The notes beneath the pieces were generated by a model. The model was given only the letters and a program-made list of their open reading frames with translations, was not told the DNA's origin and made no database searches. This document shows positions 16,193-23,354 of a stretch of 36,137 nt of DNA, in pieces. The DNA comes from Blastococcus sp. (GTDB taxonomy: Bacteria > Actinomycetota > Actinomycetes > Mycobacteriales > Geodermatophilaceae): NCBI GenBank assembly GCA_025965695.1, contig JAOPWM010000228.1, positions 1 through 36,137 on the forward strand, read 5' to 3'. Within the stretch, counting starts at the first letter, position 1. Every line of letters begins with the position of its first letter. The position numbers were made by a program, and so were the translations under genes.

Positions 16193-16954
16193 GTGTTCCA
16201 GCTGCGTTTCACCACTGTGGTGGAGGCGCCGCTGACCGTGGCGTTCGATGTCGCGCGCACGCTCGGCCGACCGTGGGGCAGCCCGCTGGAGGAGGTCGTC
16301 TCGGTGCGGCCGGTGCGGGACGTCTACTCCGTGGGGCCGGGTCAGGGGTGGCGGTGGCTGACCCATTCCCGGAAGTACTCGGCTACCGGCGCCGGCACCC
16401 AGGTCGACGAACAGGTCGACTGGGAGACCGTGTTGCCCGGGGTGCTCGGCGGCTTCGTCGACCGGGTGGTGCTGCGTCGGCGGATCCTCCGGGCGATGCA
16501 GAGCCACCTCGACGGCTACGCGGCCGCGGCTGCCCGGCGGGCGCTGGACGTCGTCCAGGTGGTCGGCGCGGCGATCGTGGAGGGCGACCGGGTGCTGGTC
16601 GCCCAGCGTTCGGGTGGGCCCTACGACGGTTGCTGGGAGTTCCCCGGCGGCAAGGTCGAGCCGGGGGAGTCGGACCTGTCGGCGCTGGTGCGCGAGATCG
16701 GGGAGGAGCTGGGGACGGCGATCGCGCCCCAGGCGTTCCTCGGCGAGGTGGTACTGGACGGCGTGGTCGGGGGCGGCCCGGCGGGATCGTCGACGCTGCG
16801 GGTGTGGTGGGCCCGCATCACCGGAGGGGTGCCGGTCGCGCACGAGCACGCGGCGCTGCGCTGGGTGCGGGCCGACGAGCTGGACGACCTCGGGTGGATC
16901 GCCGCGGACCGCCCCCTGCTCCCCGCTGTCCGAGCCCTGCTCTCTCGCGTCTGA
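16193..16954 (+). CDS. SRPBCC-like domain fused to a Nudix (MutT-type) hydrolase
   Basis: This 253-residue protein has two parts. Residues 1-115 resemble an SRPBCC/START-like ligand-binding domain (FQLRFTTVVEAPLTVAFDVA, then EQVDWETVLPGVLGGFVDRVVLRR and RRILRAMQSHLDGY), shorter than the usual 140-150 residues. Residues 120-253 are a Nudix hydrolase of the MutT/8-oxo-dGTP or CTP type. The Nudix box is complete: G153, E159, R167-E168, E171-E172 and G174, within PGGKVEPGES...REIGEELG. WEFPGGK and the late ALRWVRADEL are typical of MutT. The GTG at 16193 follows GGGAGGGTGGA. The fusion is unusual; the lipid- or nucleotide-binding role of the N-terminal part is unknown. A palindrome followed by TTTT lies just after the stop. 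Confidence 0.85.
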   Translation: MFQLRFTTVVEAPLTVAFDVARTLGRPWGSPLEEVVSVRPVRDVYSVGPGQGWRWLTHSRKYSATGAGTQVDEQVDWETVLPGVLGGFVDRVVLRRRILRAMQSHLDGYAAAAARRALDVVQVVGAAIVEGDRVLVAQRSGGPYDGCWEFPGGKVEPGESDLSALVREIGEELGTAIAPQAFLGEVVLDGVVGGGPAGSSTLRVWWARITGGVPVAHEHAALRWVRADELDDLGWIAADRPLLPAVRALLSRV

Positions 16955-16957
16955 CCC

Positions 16958-16984
16958 GGACTTTCGGCGCCGAAAGTCCGTTTT
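16958..16984 (+). repeat. Single 22-bp palindrome, copy C, with T tract
   Basis: Copy C (16958-16979) is a perfect copy of GGACTTTCGGC plus its reverse complement, symmetric over 24 bp. It begins 3 bases after the SRPBCC-Nudix stop. It is followed by TTTT at 16981-16984, so on the plus strand it looks like an intrinsic terminator. It is the only one of the seven copies with such a tract and the only one without a partner 34 bases away. Confidence 0.9.
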
Positions 16985-17043
16985 GCCCGTCGCCCCTGTG
17001 GACGACGGGATCTGTGCCCGCCGCAAGTCGCCAAGCTCTCGGC

Positions 17044-17928
17044 GTGCATCGACCGACGCGACCCCTGCATGGCGTCTTCCTGGGAACACACGCTCTCGCA
17101 GAAGGGGCGGTCACACAGCGACAACTGAAAGCCGGGCTCTACCGCCGACTGCTGCGCAACGTCTACGCAGACCCCGGCCTGGTGGCCGACCACCAACTCC
17201 ATGCTCGGGCCGCGGCTCTGGCGATGCCGAGCGACGCGGTTCTGGGCGGCCGGTCCGCGGCAACGTGGCTGGGTGCTCCGTTCGCCTCACCGATCGAACC
17301 CGTTCTGGTCCTGGCTCCGCCCGCCTCGGCGTGGCGAGGGCCGCGGGGTGTGCGCGTCCACCGGACGACCGTTCGCGCGATCGACGTGATGACCGTGGCT
17401 GACGACGTCCGGATCACCGCGCCCCTCAGGACGGCGTGGGATGTGGCGGCACTCGAGGCCTTGCCCACAGCGGTCGCGGCACTCGACGGCATGGTGCGGG
17501 AGGGGCATCTCGACATCGAGGCCCTGTGCCGTGTGCACGCCGGTTCGCGCGGGCGCTGGAGGGCGAGTCGAGTGGCGAAGGTTCTACCGCTGGTCGATGG
17601 CCGGAGCGAGAGTCCGCCCGAGTCATGGGTTCGGGTCGCCTGTGCCCGGGCCGGTCTGCCGGCACCGGTGCCGCAGTTCGTCGTCCTGGCGGCGGGGGAG
17701 TTCCTGGGCCGAGTGGATTTCGCCTGGCCTGAGCACCGGCTGATCGTCGAGTACGAGGGGGCGTACCACTTCGACGAGTTGCAGATCCACCGGGACGACC
17801 GCCGATACGAGCGGCTCGTGGCGGCGGGCTGGCGGGTCATCCGGCTGAGCGCGGCCGATCTGCGGGACATGGACGCCGTCATCGCGCGGATCATCCACGC
17901 GCTGGCTCACCCCTTCCCCGCCCGTTGA
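17044..17928 (+). CDS. AbiEi-like N-terminal plus DUF559 (Vsr-like nuclease fold) protein
   Basis: This 294-residue protein has an N-terminal winged-helix-like segment of the AbiEi antitoxin type (HALAEGAVTQRQLKAGLYRRLLRNVYADPG, here read as two blocks around QRQLKAG) and a middle AbiEi-like part (LGGRSAATWLGAP, RVHRTT, ITAPLRTAWDVAA). The C-terminal DUF559 domain (about residues 205-294) carries D225 (GRVDFAWPE), E236 and E238 (LIVEYEG) and a terminal GWRVIRLSAADL. These fit a Vsr/PD-(D/E)xK-like active site. The start is uncertain: GTG 17044 matches the family N-terminus, GTG 17014 is also in frame. Such proteins are numerous in actinobacteria and of unknown function; nuclease activity is a fold-based guess. 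Palindromic repeats flank it on both sides. Confidence 0.8.
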   Translation: MHRPTRPLHGVFLGTHALAEGAVTQRQLKAGLYRRLLRNVYADPGLVADHQLHARAAALAMPSDAVLGGRSAATWLGAPFASPIEPVLVLAPPASAWRGPRGVRVHRTTVRAIDVMTVADDVRITAPLRTAWDVAALEALPTAVAALDGMVREGHLDIEALCRVHAGSRGRWRASRVAKVLPLVDGRSESPPESWVRVACARAGLPAPVPQFVVLAAGEFLGRVDFAWPEHRLIVEYEGAYHFDELQIHRDDRRYERLVAAGWRVIRLSAADLRDMDAVIARIIHALAHPFPAR

Positions 17929-17929
17929 C

Positions 17930-17985
17930 GGACTTTCGGCGCCGAAAGTCCAGGAGGCCCGACGGACTTTCGGCGCCGAAAGTCC
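17930..17985. repeat. Paired 22-bp palindromes, copies D and E
   Basis: Both copies (17930-17951 and 17964-17985) are perfect, with the same 34-base start-to-start distance as the pairs at 11879 and 35235 and an unrelated 12-base spacer (AGGAGGCCCGAC). Copy D begins 1 base after the stop of the DUF559 gene. With copy C on the other side, the gene is bracketed by this repeat. Confidence 0.95.
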
Positions 17986-17990
17986 ACAAC

Positions 17991-18032
17991 GACGAAGGAC
18001 GCCGGCCCGGGTCGGGCGCGGCGCCCTTCGTC
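17991..18032. terminator. Hairpin between the DUF559 gene and csbD
   Basis: GACGAAGG at 17991-17998 pairs with CCTTCGTC at 18025-18032. After one mismatch the stem continues through CGCCG, giving an imperfect GC-rich hairpin. It lies 15 bases beyond the csbD stop on the minus strand and downstream of the plus-strand DUF559 gene, so it is probably a terminator for csbD or for both. Confidence 0.5.
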
Positions 18033-18047
18033 GGCCGGAGCGAGGGC

Positions 18048-18218
18048 TTACTTGAAGACGTCCTTGACCTTCTCGCCGGCCTGCTTGAGGTTGCCGCTGG
18101 CCTGGTCGGCCTTGCCCTCTGCCTCGAGGTCGCGGTTGTCGGTCGCCTCGCCGACGGTCTCCTTGCCCTTGCCGCCGAGTTCTTCGGCCTTGTTCTTCAT
18201 CTTGTCGATGCCGCTCAT
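18048..18218 (-). CDS. CsbD-family stress protein
   Basis: This is a 56-residue, highly charged protein from the ATG at 18218 (MSGIDKMKNKAEELGGKGKE) to TAA at 18048. The family pattern is clear: a first Lys/Glu/Gly-rich segment, GEATDNRDLEAEGKADQASGN in the middle and LKQAGEKVKDVFK at the end. CsbD proteins are general-stress (sigma-B) proteins of unknown biochemical function, probably disordered in solution. A GAGGG ribosome binding site lies 9 bases upstream. A GTGT-N15-GGGTAG motif upstream (18261-18285) resembles a sigma-B promoter, in line with the family's known regulation. Confidence 0.92.
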   Translation of the reverse strand: MSGIDKMKNKAEELGGKGKETVGEATDNRDLEAEGKADQASGNLKQAGEKVKDVFK

Positions 18219-18260
18219 CACGCAGTCCCTCTCTGTGGCGAACTCGGGTACTGCGTGGCC

Positions 18261-18285
18261 CTACCCGTTCGGCGGCTCCCGACAC
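18261..18285 (-). promoter_or_regulatory. Possible sigma-B-like promoter for csbD
   Basis: Read on the minus strand, GTGT (18282-18285), a 15-base spacer and GGGTAG (18261-18266) approximate GTTT-N14-17-GGGTA. Transcription would begin about 36 bases before the csbD ATG. The -10 element is identical to the one before the catalase; the -35 has one mismatch. Confidence 0.4.
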
Positions 18286-18548
18286 GCCAGGCGACCGAAC
18301 CCGATTCCGTGGGGCGCGTGGTGCCGAAGGGGTGGGTGACGCGCAGGACCCGCGACGCCTTGCCGCCCGCGGCCACGGGGACGGCTCAGTCGCCGGGAAC
18401 TGCCTACGGTCCATCGGTCGCCACAGCGGACTCTCGTCCGCCCGGGCTCGGCCCGTGAGCTTTGAGGCATCCGGGCCTGCCGCCCCACGAATGGGTGCGG
18501 AGCACTGATCGTTCCCCGCCGAGACGGTGGGACCAGGAGGCATGCCAC
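18286..18548. other. Intergenic region between csbD and the first receptor gene
   Basis: Together with the csbD leader this is a 330-base gap between divergent genes. Apart from the csbD promoter motif and the AGGAGG ribosome binding site at 18535-18540, I see no hairpin, repeat or small gene. The promoter of the importer operon must lie here, but no standard -35/-10 pair stands out. Confidence 0.4.
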
Positions 18549-20192
18549 GTGAGATCAAGCAAGCGCACGGGTGCGCTCGTCGCCGCAGGGCTCGCGGCCA
18601 CGCTGCTGCTGTCGGCCTGCGGCACGACCTCCGACAGAGGTGCGGCGGGGGGCGCCGACGACGGCACCTTCAGCATGTTCATCGGCGAGCCCGAGAACCC
18701 GCTGGTTCCGGGCGACACGACGGAGGACCAGGGCAACCAGATCGTCTCGTCGCTGTGGACGGGACTGGTGCAGTACGACAAGACGGGCGGGGTCGCCTAC
18801 ACCGGGGTTGCCGACTCCATCACCTCCGACGACAGCACGACCTGGACCGTCGCGCTCAAGAACGGCTGGACGTTCCACGACGGCACTCCGGTGACCGCGC
18901 AGTCCTTCGTCGACGCCTGGAACTACGCGGCCTACAGCCCGAACGCGCAGGCCGCGTCGTACTTCTTCGCCAACGTGGTCGGCTATGACGCCCTGCAGGC
19001 ACCCACCGACGACCAGGGAGAGCTGGTCGGCGCGCCGGCGGCGACGGAGATGACCGGTCTCGCCGTCGTCGACGACGGGACGTTCACCGTGACGCTGAGC
19101 GCGCCGTTCGCCCAGTGGCCGGTGACCGTGGGCTACTCCGCCTTCTACCCGCTCCCGAAGTCGTTCTTCGCCGACCCGAAGGCCGCCGGCGAGCAGCCGG
19201 TCGGCAACGGCCCGTTCAAGGCCGACGAACCGTTCGCGCCGGGCACCGGCATCACCCTGACCCGCTACGACCAGTACGCCGGCGACGACAAGGCCCAGGT
19301 CAGCTCGGTCGAGTACCGCGTCTACACCGACGTCGACACCGCGTACACCGACGTCGTGGCCGGCAACCTCGACGTCCTGCGACGGATTCCTGCCGGCGCC
19401 GGTGCCACTGCGCCCGGCGAGTTCGGCAGCCGCTACCTGGAGGACACCTCCTCCTCCACCTACCTGGGGCTGCCGCTCTACGAGCCGCGCTTCGCTGACA
19501 AGCGAGTCCGTCAGGCGCTGTCGATGGGTATCGACCGGGCGGCGATCGCCACGGCGATCTTCGACGGCACCAGGATTCCGGCCACGTCGGTCATCGCGCC
19601 GACGATCGACGGTGCCCGTGAAAATTCCTGCACCTACTGCCACATCGACGTCGCCGCGGCCAACAAGCTGCTCGACGCGGCTCACTTCGACCGCAGCCGC
19701 CCCATCGAGCTGTGGTTCGACTCCGGCGCCGGCCAGGACGCCTGGATGGAGGCCGTGGGCAACCAGCTGCGACAGAACCTCGGCATCGACTACGTGCTGA
19801 AGGGTGATCTGGCCATTCCCGAGTACATGCCGCTCGCCATGACGAAGGGATTCACCGGGCCGTTCCGGTCGGGCTGGACCATGGACTACCCGAGCCCGCA
19901 GAACTACCTCGAGCCGCTGTACTCGGCCAGTGCCCTGCCCCCGGGTGGCGCGAACACGACGTTCTACTCCAACCCGGAGTTCGACCGGCTCGTCGCCGAG
20001 GGCAACCAGGCGCAGAGCAACGCCGCGGCCATCGCGAAGTACAACCGGGCCGAGGACGTCCTGCTCGAGGACATGCCCATCATCCCGATGTTCTTCCAGG
20101 TCGAGCAGTCGGTGTTCTCCGAGCACGTGTCCAACGTGAAGGTCGACCTCTTCGGTCGCGTCGAGGCCGCCGCGGTCACCGTCGATGACTGA
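18549..20192 (+). CDS. Family 5 ABC transporter substrate-binding lipoprotein (first of two)
   Basis: This 547-residue extracellular receptor is of the OppA/DppA/NikA class and captures peptides or similar ligands for the permease encoded downstream. It has a lipoprotein signal: basic start MRSSKRTG, hydrophobic core and lipobox LLSAC with C24 as the lipidated residue. Family blocks include SIYIGEPENP-like FSMFIGEPENPLVPGDT, WTVALKNGWTFHDGTPVTAQSF (a class signature, split across residues 120-145) and DKRVRQALSMGIDRAAIA. A C-T-Y-C pair occurs near residue 360. GTG 18549 is preceded by AGGAGG with 8-base spacing. It is strongly similar throughout to the next receptor, so it arose by tandem duplication. 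A hairpin at 20210-20258 follows. Confidence 0.93.
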   Translation: MRSSKRTGALVAAGLAATLLLSACGTTSDRGAAGGADDGTFSMFIGEPENPLVPGDTTEDQGNQIVSSLWTGLVQYDKTGGVAYTGVADSITSDDSTTWTVALKNGWTFHDGTPVTAQSFVDAWNYAAYSPNAQAASYFFANVVGYDALQAPTDDQGELVGAPAATEMTGLAVVDDGTFTVTLSAPFAQWPVTVGYSAFYPLPKSFFADPKAAGEQPVGNGPFKADEPFAPGTGITLTRYDQYAGDDKAQVSSVEYRVYTDVDTAYTDVVAGNLDVLRRIPAGAGATAPGEFGSRYLEDTSSSTYLGLPLYEPRFADKRVRQALSMGIDRAAIATAIFDGTRIPATSVIAPTIDGARENSCTYCHIDVAAANKLLDAAHFDRSRPIELWFDSGAGQDAWMEAVGNQLRQNLGIDYVLKGDLAIPEYMPLAMTKGFTGPFRSGWTMDYPSPQNYLEPLYSASALPPGGANTTFYSNPEFDRLVAEGNQAQSNAAAIAKYNRAEDVLLEDMPIIPMFFQVEQSVFSEHVSNVKVDLFGRVEAAAVTVDD

Positions 20193-20209
20193 CGATCTCG
20201 CTCCGCCGA

Positions 20210-20258
20210 CCACCGCCGGGGACGCCGGCCCGGCAGGGCTGAGGTCCCGGCGGCGTGG
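20210..20258 (+). terminator. Candidate hairpin after the first receptor gene
   Basis: CGCCGGG (20214-20220) pairs with CCCGGCG (20246-20252). After a two-base bulge, CCAC (20210-20213) pairs with GTGG (20255-20258). The hairpin starts 17 bases after the stop and may separate the two receptor genes into different transcripts. There is no T tract. Confidence 0.4.
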
Positions 20259-20591
20259 TTCGTGGCCCCATGGAGCGGCAGCGCCGCGAAGCGGTCCCGC
20301 CGCAAGCGGTCCGGTGATTGCCAGACGCTGCGAGAAAGACGACCCGGAATACGGGTCCGATGATGTGGAAGTTACGGTTGTGCCGCGGTTGGTCGACCCA
20401 GGTCACAACTCGATGACGTCCGTGGACACCCCTCCGCGAGCGTGCCTAGGGTCCAGCCGTCGTACCGGGGAGGTCTCTGCCTGCCGGGTGCGTTTCGCTC
20501 GTGACCAGTCAGTCGTCCGACCGCCCCTCGCTTGGGCGCGGGTCGACCTGTCCGTTCCCCCCGCTGAAGCGGGATGAGGGAGGCATTGCAC
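20259..20591. other. Intergenic region between the two receptor genes
   Basis: The gap between the receptors is 399 bases in total. It holds a small perfect hairpin at 20341-20357 (GACCCG, 5-base loop GAATA, CGGGTC), with a possible operator or attenuator role, and the GGGAGG ribosome binding site at 20578-20583. I see no coding sequence. The length suggests the second receptor has its own promoter, which I cannot place with confidence. Confidence 0.4.
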
Positions 20592-22238
20592 GTGAAGTTG
20601 AGCAAGCGCAAGAGTGCGCTCGTCGCGACGGCCATCGCCGCCGCGATGCTGATGACGGCTTGTGGTGGCAGCGACAACAGTGGTGGTGGAAGCACTGCCA
20701 GCAGTGGCGGCAGCTTCAGCATCTACATCGGTGAGCCCGAGAACCCGATCGTCCCCGGCAACACCACCGAGTCCGAGGGTGCCCAGGTCGTCGAGGCGCT
20801 GTGGACCGGCCTCGTGAAGTACGGCGACGACAGCTCGGTGCAGTACACCGGCGTGGCCGACTCCATCAAGTCCGACGACGCCACCACCTGGACCGTCACG
20901 CTCAAGGACGGCTGGACGTTCCACGACGGCACCCCGGTGACCGCCTCGTCCTTCGTCGACGCGTGGAACTACACCGCCCTCAGCGCGAATGCCCAGGCTG
21001 GGTCGTCGTTCTTCGCCAACGTCGAGGGTTACGACGCGCTGCAGGGGAAGACCGACGACGCCGGCGCCGTGGTCGCTGCGCCGACCGCCACCGAGATGAG
21101 CGGTCTCAAGGTCGTCGACGACAAGACCTTCACGGTCACGCTCACCGCGCCGTTCGCCCAGTACCCGGTGACCGTGGGCTACGCCGCCTTCTTCCCGCAG
21201 CCCGAGTCCTTCTTCAAGGACCCGGCAGCGGCAGGCAAGAAGCCCGTGGGCAACGGCCCGTTCAAGGCCGACGGGGAGTTCGTCCCCGGCCAGGGCTTCA
21301 CGGTCTCCCGATACGACAACTACGCCGGTGACGCGAAGGCCAAGGCGGACTCGGTGGACTTCAAGGTCTACACCGACATCAACACCGCCTACACCGACAC
21401 CCAGGGCGGCAACCTCGACGTCCTGAACAACATCCCGCCGGACGCGATCACCACGGCGAAGGACACGTTCGGCGACCGGTACGGCGAGACCCCGTCGTCG
21501 TCGTTCACCTACATGGGCTTCCCGACCTACGACCCGCGCTACGCCGACAAGCGCGTCCGTCAGGCGTTCTCGCTGGCGATCGACCGGAAGGCGATCACGG
21601 ATGCGATCTTCTCCGGCACCCGCGTGCCGGCGAACTCGGTCATCGCGCCGGTCGTCGACGGGTACCGGGACGACGCGTGCAAGTACTGCAAGGTCGACGT
21701 CGCCAAGGCCAACCAGCTCCTTGACGCGGCCGGCTTCGACCGCAGCAAGCCGGTCGACCTGTGGTTCAACTCCGGCGCCGGCCACGACGCGTGGGTGGAG
21801 GCCGTGGGCAACCAGCTGCGCACGAACCTGGGCATCGAGTTCACCCTCCAGGGCAACCTCGACTTCTCGCAGTACCTGCCGCTGCAGGACACCAAGGGCA
21901 TGACCGGGCCGTTCCGTCTCGGCTGGAGCATGGACTACCCGAGCCCGCAGAACTACCTGGAGCCGCTGTACTCCACCAAGGCGCTCGCGCCGGCGGGTTC
22001 GAACACCACCTTCTACAGCAACCCGAAGTTCGATCAGCTCCTCGCTCAGGGCAACCAGGCGACGAGCAACGACGAGGCGATCAAGCTCTACCAGCAGGCC
22101 GAGGACGTCCTGCTGGAGGACATGCCGGTCCTGCCGATGTTCTACGGCCTGGAGCAGACCGTCTGGTCCGACAGGGTCGCCGACGTCAAGGTGGACATCT
22201 TCGGGCACGTGGACGTCGCCTCGGTGACCGTCAAGTAG
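20592..22238 (+). CDS. Family 5 ABC transporter substrate-binding lipoprotein (second of two)
   Basis: This 548-residue paralogue of the preceding receptor shares length, lipobox position (MLMTAC, C24) and most family blocks: SIYIGEPENPIVPGNT, GWTFHDGTPVTASSF, DKRVRQAFSLAIDRKAIT and WSMDYPSPQNYLEPLYS. It also has a CxxC pair (ACKYCKVD). After C24 there is a Ser/Gly linker (GGSDNSGGGSTASSGG) typical of lipoproteins. The GTG at 20592 follows GGGAGG with 8-base spacing. The pre-start context, gaggCATTGCAC-GTG, is nearly the same as at the first copy (gaggCATGCCAC-GTG), so the duplication included the translation start region. A strong hairpin follows at 22263-22306, before the permease genes. 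Confidence 0.93.
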   Translation: MKLSKRKSALVATAIAAAMLMTACGGSDNSGGGSTASSGGSFSIYIGEPENPIVPGNTTESEGAQVVEALWTGLVKYGDDSSVQYTGVADSIKSDDATTWTVTLKDGWTFHDGTPVTASSFVDAWNYTALSANAQAGSSFFANVEGYDALQGKTDDAGAVVAAPTATEMSGLKVVDDKTFTVTLTAPFAQYPVTVGYAAFFPQPESFFKDPAAAGKKPVGNGPFKADGEFVPGQGFTVSRYDNYAGDAKAKADSVDFKVYTDINTAYTDTQGGNLDVLNNIPPDAITTAKDTFGDRYGETPSSSFTYMGFPTYDPRYADKRVRQAFSLAIDRKAITDAIFSGTRVPANSVIAPVVDGYRDDACKYCKVDVAKANQLLDAAGFDRSKPVDLWFNSGAGHDAWVEAVGNQLRTNLGIEFTLQGNLDFSQYLPLQDTKGMTGPFRLGWSMDYPSPQNYLEPLYSTKALAPAGSNTTFYSNPKFDQLLAQGNQATSNDEAIKLYQQAEDVLLEDMPVLPMFYGLEQTVWSDRVADVKVDIFGHVDVASVTVK

Positions 22239-22262
22239 CCGACGCCACCACTGCACGACCGA

Positions 22263-22306
22263 CGCCGGGGCGTACCTGCCGCACGACGAGCAGGTGCGCC
22301 CCGGCG
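22263..22306 (+). terminator. Strong 17-bp hairpin between receptor and permease genes
   Basis: Arms at 22263-22279 and 22290-22306 pair over 17 positions, with a single T opposite G (a G-U wobble in RNA) and a 10-base loop. It lies 24 bases after the second receptor stop and 124 bases before the permease start. Placed there, it may let receptors be made in excess over the membrane parts by partial termination or 3'-end stabilisation. Confidence 0.7.
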
Positions 22307-22430
22307 CTCGTCCACGTCCGGTACGCGGGTCCGTGTCGCCACCACCACGGCGGACGCACCTACCGGCGTCGGCGCATGATGAGACCCGTCGCGCCGGCGT
22401 GACATCCGCATCGATGAACGAAGGAGGGTC

Positions 22431-23354
22431 ATGGGCCGCTTCGTCGTCCGCCGGCTGCTGCTGACAATCCCAGTGCTGCTCGGCGCGTCGTTCCTGATCT
22501 TCGCCATGGTCTACGCGCTCCCGGGTGACCCCATTCGCGCCCTGGCCGGCGACCGTCCGCTCGCTCCCGCCGTCGTGGCGCAGCTCCGAGCGGAGTTCAA
22601 CCTCGACGACCCGTTGCCCGTCCAGTACGGCAAATATCTCGCAAACCTGGCGCACGGCGATTTCGGCAGCGACTTCCACGGGCGACCCGTCCTCGACACG
22701 GTCGTCCAGCGGTTGCCGGTCACGGCGAAGCTGACGCTGGTCGCCGTGCTCTTCGAGACGATCATCGGCCTGGCCGCAGGCGTGCTCGCCGGCATCCGCC
22801 GCAACAGCTTCTTCGACAACGTCGTGCTGGTGTCGACCACGCTGATCATCTCGATCCCGATCCTGGTGCTCGGCTTCTTTGCCCAGTTCCTCTTCGGGTT
22901 GAAGCTCGGCTGGTTCCCGATCGCCGGCATCAACGACGGCTGGTACAGCTACCTGCTACCGGGCCTGGTCCTCGCCTCTGCGTCGCTCGCCTACGTGGCC
23001 CGGCTGACGCGCACCAGCATCGCGGAGAACATGAGCGCCGACTACGTGCGGACGGCGCGCGCGAAGGGGCTGCCCAACCGGACGGTCATCCTGCGGCACA
23101 CCCTGCGCAACAGCCTGATCCCGGTGGTCACCTTCATCGGTGCCGACATCGGCGCGCTGCTCGGCGGTGCGATCGTCACCGAGGCCGTGTTCAACATCCC
23201 GGGCATCGGCCGGGCGGTCTTCGATGCCGTCAAGGGTCAGGAGGGTGCCGTGGTCGTGGGCATCGTCACCCTGATGGTGTTCTTCTTCGTCTTCTTCAAC
23301 CTGATCGTGGACGTGCTCTACGCCGTCCTCGACCCGAGGATCCGTTATGACTGA
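22431..23354 (+). CDS. Peptide/nickel-type ABC permease (OppB/DppB-like)
   Basis: This 307-residue inner-membrane permease subunit has about six helices. It opens with the class N-terminus (MGRFVVRRLLLTIPVLLGAS), then FAMVYALPGDPIRALAG and the periplasmic-facing NLDDPLPVQYGKYLANLAHGDFG. The cytoplasmic EAA loop that contacts the ATPase is TARAKGLPNRTVILRHTLRNSLIPV. The ATG at 22431 is preceded by GAAGGAGGGTC. It ends 8 bases inside the following permease gene. It forms a heterodimer with the OppC-like subunit; ligand specificity is set by the two upstream receptors and is unknown. Confidence 0.95.
   Translation: MGRFVVRRLLLTIPVLLGASFLIFAMVYALPGDPIRALAGDRPLAPAVVAQLRAEFNLDDPLPVQYGKYLANLAHGDFGSDFHGRPVLDTVVQRLPVTAKLTLVAVLFETIIGLAAGVLAGIRRNSFFDNVVLVSTTLIISIPILVLGFFAQFLFGLKLGWFPIAGINDGWYSYLLPGLVLASASLAYVARLTRTSIAENMSADYVRTARAKGLPNRTVILRHTLRNSLIPVVTFIGADIGALLGGAIVTEAVFNIPGIGRAVFDAVKGQEGAVVVGIVTLMVFFFVFFNLIVDVLYAVLDPRIRYD

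Noticed and set aside
16147-17928. A single long frame joining the Nudix region to the DUF559 gene
   Set aside because: Upstream of about 17014 this frame is out of phase with the SRPBCC-Nudix protein and reads through palindrome C. Only the part from 17014 or 17044 looks like protein.
11879-17985. Palindromic repeats as a CRISPR array
   Set aside because: There are only pairs with 12-base spacers, the repeats are full palindromes, copies are kilobases apart, and no cas genes are present.
20403-22679. Long minus-strand open frame opposite the second receptor
   Set aside because: It is a shadow of a clear lipoprotein receptor gene and spans two genes and a terminator.
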